Source of the DNA: Aneurinibacillus sp. REN35
GTDB taxonomy: Bacteria > Bacillota > Bacilli > Aneurinibacillales > Aneurinibacillaceae
DNA length: 64,000 nt
Direction: 5' to 3'
NCBI RefSeq assembly: GCF_041379945.2
Contig: NZ_JBFTXJ020000010.1
Coordinates: 62,001-126,000 of the forward strand
Below the pieces are notes generated by a model. The model ran no database searches and was not told the origin of the DNA. It saw only the letters and a list, made by a program, of their open reading frames with translations. Numbering within the stretch: the stretch's first letter is position 1; each line of letters opens with the position of its first letter. The translations under genes were made by a program, and so were the position numbers. This document shows positions 39,909 to 48,753 of this stretch, piece after piece.

Positions 39909-41837
39909 ATGGAAGTTCGTACGATCCTTAGGCAACTCAATCACCGTGTACTAGAACAATTGGTGCAGGAAAATGAATGGCCGAGCACTAAAAAAGGAGA
40001 AGGTTCGTTTTCTGCTGAAGACATTGCAAGCTATATAACGGATCCGCACGTTATTGAACAGATGTGGGAGACGTTTACTGAGGAAGAAAAGCAGGTGCTG
40101 CTACACTTTCTGTATCAGGTTGGCGAGGATATTGTTACATACCGCCAAATGGAGGAATACGCGCGGGAAGTATCACCGCTTATTATATATAGCGGGTTGA
40201 CAGGTCTTAGGCGGCGGGGGCTTATCTATACGCTGCGTCGTCTATGGGGGGAACTTGCGTACTGTATGCCTTGGGATATACAGACGGCATTTCGTTCGTG
40301 GCTTGCATCGATTATGGTACGCCAGTGTGAAGAGCCGCCGACTCAAGGTCAAATGTTATCAGGCAGAGACGAGGCAACGGCTTTTTCAATCAGTGATGTT
40401 GTATTTTCGATTCTGCAGGAACATCGAAAGCAGCCGATTGTGCTCACTAAAAAAGGAGTTTTGCCAATGAAAATGCGCAGGCTTTGGCAAAAACTCATTC
40501 CGTATCCGGATGAGCTATTCACCTCCTTTATGGCACGACTGCCGCTAGAGAGTGCTACGCGAGACGGCTTTTTGCTCCATCTTATACTATCTATGGGGCT
40601 GTTTGAAAGGCAGGAACGTGAGGGTGAAGAGAGATATACGGTTGATGAAGAACAGGCGGAATCTGTATTTCGTGGGTTTGCGTCTGCGGTACAGCGCCGC
40701 TTATATAAGCAGGTAAGAAGAGTAATAAGCACCGCGAATCCTTGTTATTGCGCTGTGTTTGATTGGATGGAGGCGTGTAGTGAGCGTCGTTTTTCTCTTT
40801 GTTCACTACAAAGGCTTGAAAATGTCCAATATGGCGGGGAGAATCATGGGCGTATGAGCAGCCATTGGCAGACGTTTGCCGAAGAAGTAATTCCGCTGCT
40901 TCTATGGTTTGGTTTTATGACCCGACAGGGTGAAGGAGTAGAGGCAGCGCTTACGTGGACAATAGAGATGCAGGCAGAGTCTGACGAGCAGCGGACATGG
41001 GAGGGTACCGGATATGTACAGCCTACGTTTGAGGTGCTGCTTCTCCCGCAAGCACCGTATGAGCTGCGTTGGCGGCTGGGAGCGTATGCAGAGCTAGAAG
41101 AACAGCAGGAGGTATGGCGTTTTCGCTTAACCAAAGCGTCTGTCCAGACTATTAAGCGGGATGGAGGGAATGGTGGGCTGCTTAAGGACTTAGAGCGTAT
41201 TCAGCCTGATGTACCTATCAGCGTGCGGAATCAGATTATGCAATGGCTGCACAGCGGCTCATCTGTGCGTGTGCTGCGGGCTGTCATTTTGCGTTGTCCT
41301 GATGTGGAGACGGCCGATGGACTTGCGGCTGATCCTGGGCTGTCTGCATACATGGGGGAACGTTTGAATGCACAGGATTTTTTGGTGGATGAATCTCATC
41401 TGGCTTCGCTTGAGAAAGCGGTCAAGCAGAAGGGGATCAGCATAAATGAAGAGCAGGCGGCTATACTAGAACCGAATTGGAATAATACACTTGACTCCAA
41501 GAGCGACATGGATGTTCAAGCGGAGGGCGGATATAAAATTGAATCGGTATTCCCAACGCTTGCAGACACGTTGCCTGGACTTAAAGATATCCCGGCGATT
41601 TGGCATAAAAATTATCAGAGCTATCACCACTCTACTCTTCGTAAACTTATGACAACAGCGCAAACGCTGGGCATTCCATTGTCCATGGAAGTAAGCGGGC
41701 AACCTCTAAAAGAGACGCGCATTGTAGATATGAGGGCTGAGGACGGACACTATCGTCTAACGCTTTCTACCCGTAATCGAAGAGAGAGTGTATGCCTTGA
41801 AGAGATCGGGCGCGTGAAACTGCACCTGCCCTCTTAG
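39909..41837 (+). CDS. Helicase-associated (XPB/Ssl2 N-terminal-like) protein
   Basis: A 642-residue protein with no ATPase motifs. Its helical N-terminal half carries winged-helix-like pieces (SPLIIYSGLTGLRRRGLIYTL). The C-terminal part (HHSTLRKLMTTAQTLGIPLSM and VCLEEIGRVKLHLP) resembles WYL-like domains found in proteins annotated as helicase-associated. In relatives a similar protein often neighbours an XPB-type helicase, but none is here. The ATG at 39909 follows GGAGTGGGAAAT. The role in DNA repair or regulation is unproven. Confidence 0.65.
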   Translation: MEVRTILRQLNHRVLEQLVQENEWPSTKKGEGSFSAEDIASYITDPHVIEQMWETFTEEEKQVLLHFLYQVGEDIVTYRQMEEYAREVSPLIIYSGLTGLRRRGLIYTLRRLWGELAYCMPWDIQTAFRSWLASIMVRQCEEPPTQGQMLSGRDEATAFSISDVVFSILQEHRKQPIVLTKKGVLPMKMRRLWQKLIPYPDELFTSFMARLPLESATRDGFLLHLILSMGLFERQEREGEERYTVDEEQAESVFRGFASAVQRRLYKQVRRVISTANPCYCAVFDWMEACSERRFSLCSLQRLENVQYGGENHGRMSSHWQTFAEEVIPLLLWFGFMTRQGEGVEAALTWTIEMQAESDEQRTWEGTGYVQPTFEVLLLPQAPYELRWRLGAYAELEEQQEVWRFRLTKASVQTIKRDGGNGGLLKDLERIQPDVPISVRNQIMQWLHSGSSVRVLRAVILRCPDVETADGLAADPGLSAYMGERLNAQDFLVDESHLASLEKAVKQKGISINEEQAAILEPNWNNTLDSKSDMDVQAEGGYKIESVFPTLADTLPGLKDIPAIWHKNYQSYHHSTLRKLMTTAQTLGIPLSMEVSGQPLKETRIVDMRAEDGHYRLTLSTRNRRESVCLEEIGRVKLHLPS

Positions 41838-41898
41838 ACATCATGCCAGGACTAGGCAGAGACTGGGTGACATGATACAATGATAATGAGGTGAGAGT

Positions 41899-42372
41899 AT
41901 GCCAAGTCAAACAATGACTGTGTCACCGCTCGATTTTCACGAGGTGATGGAGCGTGCTCACCGGATAGGCGAGCAGCTTATGGGCTCCGAAGAGATGAAG
42001 CGGTACCTGGAACTTCGTAAGCAGATGGATCAGGACCATGAAGCTATGGCAAGCATTGCTTCATTCAATCAGATGAAGGAAGCATATGAGGAAGTACAGA
42101 GGTTCGGGAAGTATCATCCGGACTATAATAAAGTCACGCGCGAGATTCGGCAGAAGAAGCGAGAGATGGAGAAGGTCGCATCTATCGCTGCATTCAAACA
42201 GGCTGAAGACGCGCTGGACGAATTGCTCTACCGTGTCAGCCGGACGATTGCAGATGCAGTGTCAGACAATATCAAGGTACCAAGCAACAATCCATTGTAT
42301 GAGATGATGGGTGGCGGCTGCGGTAGTGGTGGCTGCGGTACGGGAGGCGGCTGCGGCTGTTCCACGAAATAG
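41899..42372 (+). CDS. ylbF: RicF/YlbF regulator of competence, biofilm and sporulation
   Basis: A 157-residue helical protein of the YlbF/YmcA family. The body has two long helices (ELRKQMDQDHEAMASIASFNQ). The tail is Gly/Cys-rich (GGGCGSGGCGTGGGCGCS), as in Bacillus RicF, where the RicA-RicF-RicT complex carries iron-sulfur clusters and directs RNase Y-dependent mRNA processing. The ATG follows GAGGTGAGAGT. The neighbour ylbG is conserved in the same order in Bacillus. Confidence 0.9.
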   Translation: MPSQTMTVSPLDFHEVMERAHRIGEQLMGSEEMKRYLELRKQMDQDHEAMASIASFNQMKEAYEEVQRFGKYHPDYNKVTREIRQKKREMEKVASIAAFKQAEDALDELLYRVSRTIADAVSDNIKVPSNNPLYEMMGGGCGSGGCGTGGGCGCSTK

Positions 42373-42439
42373 CCGCCGATCGTTCATCGGTGTGCAGAAT
42401 ATAGAAGTGCGGCGGTGGGCTGCCCATTCCGTCGATACA

Positions 42440-42470
42440 GGGCTGCTTGAGAGATCAGGCAGCCTATTTT
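42440..42470 (+). terminator. Terminator of ylbF
   Basis: Arms GGCTGC and GCAGCC then TATTTTT. Confidence 0.65.
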
Positions 42471-42583
42471 TGCCTAGAAGGCTCTGTTTTTTATACAGTA
42501 AGAAAGTTGTCACTTCTTCACCAGTCTAGGTCCTTGATAACAAGGATTGATGGTGCTACTATACGAAAAAGGAGAGTCAAAAC

Positions 42584-42898
42584 ATGAGAGAACACCGTGT
42601 CGGACTGGCAGTTTACGTCCGAAGCGTGAAGGCGGCCCGCAACTTACGCAAGTTCGGTAACATTCATTACATATCCCGCCGTATGAATTATGTGGCGATG
42701 TATACGGCTGCTGATCGGCTCGACGATACGATTGATCGAATCTCTAAGCTTGATTTTGTAACGAGAGTAGAGAAATCACACCGTCATGAGATTCCGGTGC
42801 ATTATGATAATGCGAAACCGGATAAAGCAAAGGAATTCGATTACAAAATGGAAGAAACACAAATTTTATCGATTACACGAGGAGAACAGAGTAAGTAG
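42584..42898 (+). CDS. ylbG: YlbG family protein (DUF2129)
   Basis: A 104-residue cytoplasmic protein. The pattern RVGLAVYVRSVKAARNLRKF with IHYISRRMNYVAMY and FVTRVEKSHRHEI is diagnostic for YlbG, whose function is unknown. The ATG follows AAAGGAGAGTCAAAAC. The order ylbF-ylbG is conserved in Bacilli, but the usual next genes (rsmD, coaD) are not here. Confidence 0.9.
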   Translation: MREHRVGLAVYVRSVKAARNLRKFGNIHYISRRMNYVAMYTAADRLDDTIDRISKLDFVTRVEKSHRHEIPVHYDNAKPDKAKEFDYKMEETQILSITRGEQSK

Positions 42899-42922
42899 AT
42901 GTGAGAAGGGGGAGGCACGCGG

Positions 42923-43024
42923 ATGGACTGGTTGTGGAACATTCCAATTTTTGTGCTTGCTACAGGGGTATTAAGCTTTATCATGTATATCGTGCTACAT
43001 GACGACCAGAAAAAAACGCACTAA
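42923..43024 (+). CDS. 33-residue membrane peptide downstream of ylbG
   Basis: The ATG is eight bases after GGGGGAGG. One Trp-capped helix (MDWLWNIPIFVLATGVLSF, then IMYIVL) is followed by a charged tail (HDDQKKTH). It lies 24 bp after ylbG and just before a terminator, so it is very likely the last gene of the ylbG transcript. No family was recognised. Confidence 0.65.
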   Translation: MDWLWNIPIFVLATGVLSFIMYIVLHDDQKKTH

Positions 43025-43035
43025 TTCCGGAAGTC

Positions 43036-43060
43036 AGCAACCTGTTTAGGTTGCTTTTTT
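43036..43060 (+). terminator. Terminator of the ylbG operon
   Basis: Arms AGCAACCT and AGGTTGCT, loop GTTT, then six T. Confidence 0.9.
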
Positions 43061-43154
43061 ATTTGAACTTTTAATGTGTATCAAATAGATAAAAATCACA
43101 TCGTAAAAAACCGATACAAAATTGAATAAGAAAAAGATAAAGTGGGTGGGATGT

Positions 43155-44309
43155 ATGCATAATCATATGAAAAGCAAACTCCGCTTTGTCTCTTTAAGCG
43201 TAATTACGTTAACCTATTTTTTTGTTGAGCATCATCCTACATTCTCGCCAGCCGTATTCTTAGGGCTGACAGTGGTGGGATGGATGATTGGGATCGGCGT
43301 GTACACGTGGAAGGGAAAAAAGGCAGAGGCGTTTCTTGCCTCAAATGAACAATTGCTTCGTGTGCTTGACTTTATATTTGTTCTTGGCTATATATGGGTG
43401 ACTGGTGGTGTCGATGAAAGTCCGTACCTTATCTTGATTTATCTCGGTATTGCTTCTATCGGATTGTATGATGAGAAGCCAGTAGGGTTTGCGTATTCGC
43501 TGCTTTCCGTGTTTATTCTTATTTTATACGATTGCGGCTATACATACGTATATGAAGGGGAATGGCGCACATCCGTGTATGCGCTGTCGCATATTTTCAT
43601 GCTTCCTGTCTTCGGTGTGATGGCTAATCTATTGATTTCACACTTTCAGCAGATCAAAAGAGAAGAGCAGATCGTGCTTGATGAGTTGGTCACAAGCTTA
43701 GCGAAAGCCATCGGAAGCAAGGATGCTTATACATTAGGGCATTCCACCCGCGTGCAGATGTACGCACTTGCGCTGGGCAGGGAGCTAGAGCTTACCCAAG
43801 ATGAAATGTTTATGCTAAAATACGGGGCGCTTTTGCATGACATTGGAAAAATTCATATTTCCACTGCTGTATTGAACAAAACAGGAAAGTTAACGGAATC
43901 AGAGTGGCTTGAATTAAAAGGACACTCGCTCGAAGGAGCGCGCATTGTCGGAGGCCTAAAGAAAATGAAGGGCGTCCGTGATATTATTTTATATCATCAT
44001 GAAAAATATGACGGTCGGGGATATCCGCACGGTTTAAAGGGTGAAGAGATTCCATTTCTCGCAGCCATCGTAAATGTAGCCGATTCATTTGATGCAATGA
44101 CATCATCGAGGTCATATAATACGCCAAAAACATTTAATGAAGGCATGGAAGAGATCAAAGCTTGTATAGGTACGCAATTCCACCCGGATGTTGCCCGGGC
44201 AGCTCTTGCGCTTTACAAAAGAGGGGAATGGCCGCAATTCAAACAGGTGGAACAGCACAACGAACAAGAGTATGAAGAATACAATCAGCGTGAGAGTATT
44301 ATTACGTAA
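43155..44309 (+). CDS. Membrane HD-GYP domain phosphodiesterase
   Basis: A 384-residue protein. The N-terminal about 170 residues hold five or six membrane helices (an uncharacterised sensor). The C-terminal HD-GYP domain has GHSTRVQMYALALG, the metal-binding LLHDIGKI, HHEKYDGRGYPHGLKGEEI and VADSFDAMTSSRSY. Such domains hydrolyse cyclic di-GMP. The ATG at 43155 follows GGTGGGATGT. The upstream codon at 43122 lacks a site. It is monocistronic. Confidence 0.9.
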   Translation: MHNHMKSKLRFVSLSVITLTYFFVEHHPTFSPAVFLGLTVVGWMIGIGVYTWKGKKAEAFLASNEQLLRVLDFIFVLGYIWVTGGVDESPYLILIYLGIASIGLYDEKPVGFAYSLLSVFILILYDCGYTYVYEGEWRTSVYALSHIFMLPVFGVMANLLISHFQQIKREEQIVLDELVTSLAKAIGSKDAYTLGHSTRVQMYALALGRELELTQDEMFMLKYGALLHDIGKIHISTAVLNKTGKLTESEWLELKGHSLEGARIVGGLKKMKGVRDIILYHHEKYDGRGYPHGLKGEEIPFLAAIVNVADSFDAMTSSRSYNTPKTFNEGMEEIKACIGTQFHPDVARAALALYKRGEWPQFKQVEQHNEQEYEEYNQRESIIT

Positions 44310-44436
44310 TGTTATCAAACAAGTGCAAATCGTACCAAAATGTTTATAATTTACTCTATAACCGACTGGTAAATGCTTGTATCCGGTTGTACAATAAAAA
44401 AGTAGATAGATATTTTACGGCGAGGAGGACGAGGAA

Positions 44437-44883
44437 ATGTTTAATAAAATACTGGTAGCTGTCGATGGTTCAGAAATGAGCAATAAGGCGCTTATGGCTG
44501 CGACGACGATTGCTAAGGAACAGAACGCACAGGTTAGTCTCTTTCATGTAGGAAAAGAAGCAGTAATTCCGCCGTACATGGTTGGGGAAATGGCGTACAT
44601 TTCAAAGGAATATAATATTGATTTTAATGAAGCAATGAAAAAAGAAGGCGAAGAGCTGCTAAAGCAGGCTAAAGCCAAAGTGGAAGCAGAAGGTATTGCG
44701 GTAGATGCATTTTATGTGGTCGGTGATCCGGCCCGTCAAATTGTGGATCAGGCTGAAGAAGGTGGCTATCAGCTCATCGTTATTGGTAGTCGTGGGCTAA
44801 GCGGATTTAAAGAAATGATGCTTGGCAGCGTCAGTCATAAAGTATCACAACTCGCTGAGTGTCCTGTTTTAATTGTAAAATAA
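44437..44883 (+). CDS. Universal stress protein (UspA family)
   Basis: A 148-residue alpha/beta protein. It begins MFNKILVAVDGSEMSNKAL and ends with the nucleotide-binding motif GSRGLSGFKEMMLGSVSHKVSQLAECPVL, the ATP-binding form of the family. The ATG follows CGAGGAGGACGAGGAA. It is probably a single gene, closed by a terminator. Confidence 0.92.
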   Translation: MFNKILVAVDGSEMSNKALMAATTIAKEQNAQVSLFHVGKEAVIPPYMVGEMAYISKEYNIDFNEAMKKEGEELLKQAKAKVEAEGIAVDAFYVVGDPARQIVDQAEEGGYQLIVIGSRGLSGFKEMMLGSVSHKVSQLAECPVLIVK

Positions 44884-44901
44884 TATCATGATATACGATG
44901 T

Positions 44902-44939
44902 ATCCCTTTTGCCTCGAATGAGGTGAGAGGGATTTTTTT
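44902..44939 (+). terminator. Terminator of the uspA-like gene
   Basis: ATCCCT / AGGGAT outer and CCTC / GAGG inner pairs, then seven T. Confidence 0.8.
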
Positions 44940-44960
44940 GTCATAATATGCCGAAAGGTT

Positions 44961-44989
44961 TTGATAAATGGAAAAATATGGTATAAAAT
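44961..44989 (+). promoter_or_regulatory. Sigma-A-type promoter of the comG operon
   Basis: TTGATA (44961-44966), 17 bases, TAAAAT (44984-44989), about 20 bases before the comGA start region. The surrounding A- and T-runs could contain ComK-binding AT-boxes, but no clean AAAA-N5-TTTT pair was seen. Confidence 0.5.
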
Positions 44990-45012
44990 AGAAGCAAGAA
45001 AGGAGGGGTATG

Positions 45013-46125
45013 ATGAATGATGTACCAGAGTATGTAACGATGTTAATTCAGAAAGGGATTCAATGCGGAGCAAGTGATATTCATCTAGAACCGACTGCGG
45101 ACCGAGTGGTTATTCGTTTTCGACTTGATGGTTATTTGCAGGAGGTGGAAGAGAAGGAGGAAAGCTTCGGGCCTCCCATCGTATCGCGCATTAAGCTGAT
45201 GAGTGGAATGGATATTGGCGAGCGGCGGCTGCCGCAGGATGGTGGCTTTGCTTTTCAAACTAAGACGGATGGCAAGGAAAGCCCGATTGATGTGCGCGTT
45301 GCTACACTGCCGACCATATACGGAGAGAAGGTGGTGCTTCGTCTCCTGCCGCATGAGACGAAATATCAGTCCCTCTCATCGTTGGGTATGAATGGGGAGA
45401 ACGTATTTCGTATTCGCACAATGCTATCAAAAGCCCAAGGAATGATTCTAATCGCAGGTCCTACGGGAAGTGGAAAGACGACTACGATGTATACGATGCT
45501 CCATGAGTTGCAGCGTCACGGACGCAATATCGTCTCACTTGAACAGCCTGTTGAATACCGGATTCCAGGAATAAATCAGGTACAAATTCATCCGCGGGCA
45601 GGCCTTTCATTTCATGAAGGCTTACGGGCCGTACTGCGGCAGGATCCTGACGTTATCCTTGTAGGGGAGATTAGGGACAAGCTGACAGCAGAAGTCGCTG
45701 TACGGGCTGCGCTCACCGGGCATTTGCTTATTTCTACCATCCATACATTGGATGCGGTGAGCACGATTCTTCGTTTGCTGGATATGGAGATTGAGCCGTA
45801 TCTGGTTAGCTCTGCACTAACAGGCATCGTAGCCCAGCGCTTGATTCGTGAGCGTTGTCCACAATGCTATGAACAGTCCCCAGCTTGCACCTCCTGTCAT
45901 GGCACGGGCTTTCGTGGACGGGTAGGCATCTATGAGGTGCTGCATGTTGAAGAAGACCTTCACCCTTATATTCTAAATCGCTGTTCTGCATCTGTGATCC
46001 GTCAGTATCTTCATAAGAACGGCTTTTCCTTTCTGTCGGCCTTGCTGGAACAGAAAATTGCAGAAGGGGTGGCTGAGCCGAGTGAACGCGAGCAGTATAC
46101 GGTATATAAGGAAGTGGTCCGATGA
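45013..46125 (+). CDS. comGA: ComGA, competence pseudopilus ATPase
   Basis: A 370-residue GspE/PilB-family ATPase that drives assembly of the DNA-uptake pseudopilus at the inner face of the membrane. Motifs: Walker A GPTGSGKTTTMY, Asp box and His box in LISTIHTLDA, Walker B in RAVLRQDPDVILVGEIRD, and a four-cysteine zinc site (CPQCYEQSPACTSCHGTGF). The ATG pair 45010/45013 follows AAGGAGGGG; 45013 has better spacing. It is the first gene of a seven-gene operon and overlaps the comGB start. Confidence 0.95.
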   Translation: MNDVPEYVTMLIQKGIQCGASDIHLEPTADRVVIRFRLDGYLQEVEEKEESFGPPIVSRIKLMSGMDIGERRLPQDGGFAFQTKTDGKESPIDVRVATLPTIYGEKVVLRLLPHETKYQSLSSLGMNGENVFRIRTMLSKAQGMILIAGPTGSGKTTTMYTMLHELQRHGRNIVSLEQPVEYRIPGINQVQIHPRAGLSFHEGLRAVLRQDPDVILVGEIRDKLTAEVAVRAALTGHLLISTIHTLDAVSTILRLLDMEIEPYLVSSALTGIVAQRLIRERCPQCYEQSPACTSCHGTGFRGRVGIYEVLHVEEDLHPYILNRCSASVIRQYLHKNGFSFLSALLEQKIAEGVAEPSEREQYTVYKEVVR

Positions 46126-47125
46126 ATCGCTGGCACGACTAAGCCAACGTCTGTCCTATCTGCTTGATGCCGGCATTCCGCTGCTTGATAGTCTGCAGTT
46201 GACCCTTCATCACTTTAGCCGGCGGGAGAGAGAGGAACTTCAACGTGTTCTTGAACGACTCGAAGCAGGTATTCCGCTATCTGCTGCGCTTGAGAAGCTG
46301 AGCGCACCTCCGATCTTTCTTTCTTTTATAGCAGCAGGTGAGTTGCATGGACACTATGCGTCCAGCTTCGGATTTGCCGCCCGCTATTACCGCAGAAGAG
46401 TTGCTTGGAGACATCAATTGTACCAGTTGTTGAGCTATCCATCCTTGCTGTTAGTCCTATCGCTTGCATGTTTATGGTTTTTACTTCATGTTATTTTGCC
46501 TCAGTTATCCTCGATGTATGACACAATGAATATTACTCTTCCACCGTTGACTCGTTTGTTTCTCTCTACCTTTGTCCTGTTTTCTTCCTATAGCCTCCCA
46601 ACCATAGCGGTAGCATTCGCAGGAGTATTCATTATATGGAAGCTTTATCGTTCGCCTCGTTTGACTTCATATCTGCTGCGCATGCCGCATGTGCGATATT
46701 GGCTTACCCTGCAATATAGCCACTATTTTGCTATGCAGGCAGGTCTTTTGCTCGAAGCGGGAGTATCCATCCTTGCTGTATGTCATTTACTGCGGGTACG
46801 TTCGCCCTGGTTCTTTCTTCGACAGATCACGGAAGAGATAGAAGAAGAACTGCGGCAAGGTCGCACGCTCAGTGCATCCCTGCAGAATCATGCGTGTTTT
46901 ACGCCGGAACTTCTTCGTTATGTTGAGTTAGGAGAAGAAGGCGGGAGGATTGGAGAATGTCTTCTGTTTTACAGCGAGCAAACGGAGACCGATATGAAGC
47001 ATCAGATCGAGAAGCTGATGCGTTGGTTAGAGCCGTTAATTTTGCTTGGGATCGGAGGCATTGTATTCATTGTCGTTCTGTCGTTTTTTCTTCCTGTGCT
47101 GCACATGATGAATGAAGTGAAATAA
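46082..47125 (+). CDS. comGB: ComGB, competence pseudopilus membrane platform protein
   Basis: A 347-residue GspF/PilC-type protein with two GspF domains, each beginning with a helical bundle (SLARLSQRLSYLLDAGIPLLDSLQ and HYFAMQAGLLLEAGVSILAVCHLL), and three membrane helices. It anchors the ATPase and pilins. The GTG at 46082 follows AAGGGGTGG and overlaps comGA by 44 bases. A TTG at 46058 is longer but has no site. Confidence 0.9.
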   Translation: MNASSIRYIRKWSDESLARLSQRLSYLLDAGIPLLDSLQLTLHHFSRREREELQRVLERLEAGIPLSAALEKLSAPPIFLSFIAAGELHGHYASSFGFAARYYRRRVAWRHQLYQLLSYPSLLLVLSLACLWFLLHVILPQLSSMYDTMNITLPPLTRLFLSTFVLFSSYSLPTIAVAFAGVFIIWKLYRSPRLTSYLLRMPHVRYWLTLQYSHYFAMQAGLLLEAGVSILAVCHLLRVRSPWFFLRQITEEIEEELRQGRTLSASLQNHACFTPELLRYVELGEEGGRIGECLLFYSEQTETDMKHQIEKLMRWLEPLILLGIGGIVFIVVLSFFLPVLHMMNEVK

Positions 47126-47145
47126 GAAAAGAAGGTGACGAACAA

Positions 47146-47505
47146 ATGGAAGCGCATGAGAAAGAAAAGCGTGAAGCCGGATTTACGCTGATTGAGCTGC
47201 TTATTGTGATCGTTATCATTGGTGCATTTTTGGCACTGGCTCTACCTAATTACAAGGGGGCGGTAGCCAAAGCGCAAACGAGGAGTTGTGAAGTAAATCA
47301 GCGGATGATTCTTACTACTCTTGAGGCTTATGCGGTGGAAAATGGAGGTGCTTATCCGGCAGCGGCCGATGCGCTGACTGAGCTTGTTGACAAAGGATAT
47401 CTAGGGAATACACCGACTTGTCCGCTTCAAGGTGCATATGAAGTAACAGCTTCCGCCGACGGAAAAAGTATGTCGGTGGCGTGCAGTAAGCATGGTGGAC
47501 CGTAA
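47146..47505 (+). CDS. comGC: ComGC, major competence pseudopilin
   Basis: A 119-residue class III-type prepilin with a leader cut after Gly12 (REAG|FTLIELLIVIVIIGAF), Glu5 of the mature helix, and two cysteines in the C-terminal half. It is the main subunit of the pseudopilus that crosses the wall. The ATG follows AAGGTGACGAACAA. Confidence 0.95.
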   Translation: MEAHEKEKREAGFTLIELLIVIVIIGAFLALALPNYKGAVAKAQTRSCEVNQRMILTTLEAYAVENGGAYPAAADALTELVDKGYLGNTPTCPLQGAYEVTASADGKSMSVACSKHGGP

Positions 47506-47932
47506 GAATGGATTCAGCCTCATTGAAGTGCTTATCGTATTGGCCATTTTTTCGAGTGTAATTGGACTTGCTTTGCCGTCGGCTGTTCATACCGTTCAAC
47601 AGATGCAAGGCCAGCAATTCATCGAAAAGCTTAGCGCTGATTTATATGCAGCCGCAAGTGAAGCGATCAGTTACCGAGCTAGTGTTCAGGTGGTTGTATG
47701 GAAGCATAATCAATTCTATACCATCCAGCGTATGTGGGAATTGAAAAGAAAAAAGATAGCGATCCCGCCAGGTTTTACCGTAGTAAGTAACTTTGCATCC
47801 GGTACGATCAGCTTTAATGATTTAGGTCATGTGATGCAGGCAGGTACTATCTTTATCACATATCCTACCGGCCAAAAGAAGCGTATTACGGTATATATGG
47901 CAAGCGGTCGGTTCCAAGTGAGCGCTGAATAA
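47492..47932 (+). CDS. comGD: ComGD, minor competence pseudopilin
   Basis: A 146-residue prepilin-like protein. The leader is cut after Gly7 (KNG|FSLIEVLIVLAIFSS). The beta-rich C-terminal domain (VSNFASGTISFNDLGHVMQAGTI) is like the GspH fold. The start overlaps comGC by 14 bases, suggesting translational coupling. The ribosome site is weak. Confidence 0.88.
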   Translation: MVDRKNGFSLIEVLIVLAIFSSVIGLALPSAVHTVQQMQGQQFIEKLSADLYAAASEAISYRASVQVVVWKHNQFYTIQRMWELKRKKIAIPPGFTVVSNFASGTISFNDLGHVMQAGTIFITYPTGQKKRITVYMASGRFQVSAE

Positions 47933-47944
47933 TGGAGGAAAACG

Positions 47945-48319
47945 ATGAAAGAAGACGGGTTCACGTATGTTGAAGCGCTATTATCCCTTGCGCTGTTTGC
48001 TGGATTTGTGCTTGCAGCGCAAGGATCGCTGCAGATCATAACGCGCGAGAGAGCAGAGAAGCAAAGTGAAATAACGGGGTACCTGCTTGCTAGGTCACTG
48101 CTTGAACAATGGAAGGTAGGTCAGACTATGGATACGACAGAGAGGGAAGAACACGGTGTCCGCTATCAGATTCGAGTAGCGTATGGACAGAGTACGGAGA
48201 GGGTGGAAACATGCGAGGTACAGATTCGTTGGAAGAACAGACGGGGAGGCGAGAGGCATATCGGTTTTCAAGGGTATCGGCTTACCCCTCTTCTCTTACC
48301 GGAAACGAAAGAGGAGTAA
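47945..48319 (+). CDS. comGE: ComGE-like minor pseudopilin
   Basis: A 124-residue protein with a prepilin leader cut after Gly5 (MKEDG|FTYVEALLSLALFAG) and Glu5. Its position between comGD and comGF identifies it more than its sequence, which is fast-evolving. The ATG follows TGGAGGAAAACG. Confidence 0.8.
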   Translation: MKEDGFTYVEALLSLALFAGFVLAAQGSLQIITRERAEKQSEITGYLLARSLLEQWKVGQTMDTTEREEHGVRYQIRVAYGQSTERVETCEVQIRWKNRRGGERHIGFQGYRLTPLLLPETKEE

Positions 48320-48747
48320 CGCTGCTTGAAGCCCTGCTTTCATCCGTAGTCCTATCCCTTGTGCTTATTTCGCTGTTGTATGGATTTACAGAAACGCAGC
48401 GATATTTTCAACGCGTAAAAAATGAAAGCGTGCTGGAAGCGGAAGCACGTGGTTTGTTTTCGTACATTGAAGAAGAAATTCGGCGCTGTACAAAAATGGA
48501 GCTAAAAAAGGGTGTACTATATCTTACACATCCGGCTGTCGGAGTTGTTACGTATGATCAGGTGGGTGAGCGTATTGTCCGACGCGTCAATACGGCAGGA
48601 TATATTATTGTCGCCCAATATGTACGCCAATTTCAGATGGACATGCAGGGAGAGGGCTGCTCCTTTTATGTGGAGATGGAAAAGGAGGGCGCAATATGGA
48701 GCGGTCGCCTTTTCCTTGGCAAAAGAGAAGTTGTGGGGGTGAGGTAA
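48211..48747 (+). CDS. comGF: ComGF-like minor pseudopilin
   Basis: A 178-residue protein. A prepilin site (ERG|VTLLEALLSSVVLSLVLISLL) lies 30 or more residues from the first usable start, ATG 48211 (site GGGTGGAAAC) or TTG 48229. There is no start codon between 48229 and the cleavage site, so the leader is unusually long and the gene overlaps comGE by about 100 bases. The C-terminal part has IRRCTKMELKKGVLYL and pseudopilin-like strands. Confidence 0.78.
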   Translation: MRGTDSLEEQTGRREAYRFSRVSAYPSSLTGNERGVTLLEALLSSVVLSLVLISLLYGFTETQRYFQRVKNESVLEAEARGLFSYIEEEIRRCTKMELKKGVLYLTHPAVGVVTYDQVGERIVRRVNTAGYIIVAQYVRQFQMDMQGEGCSFYVEMEKEGAIWSGRLFLGKREVVGVR

Positions 48748-48753
48748 TGCCGC

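Noticed and set aside
44884-45012. Paired ComK boxes upstream of comGA
   Set aside because: A- and T-rich runs are present, but no two AAAA-N5-TTTT motifs at a permitted spacing were found.
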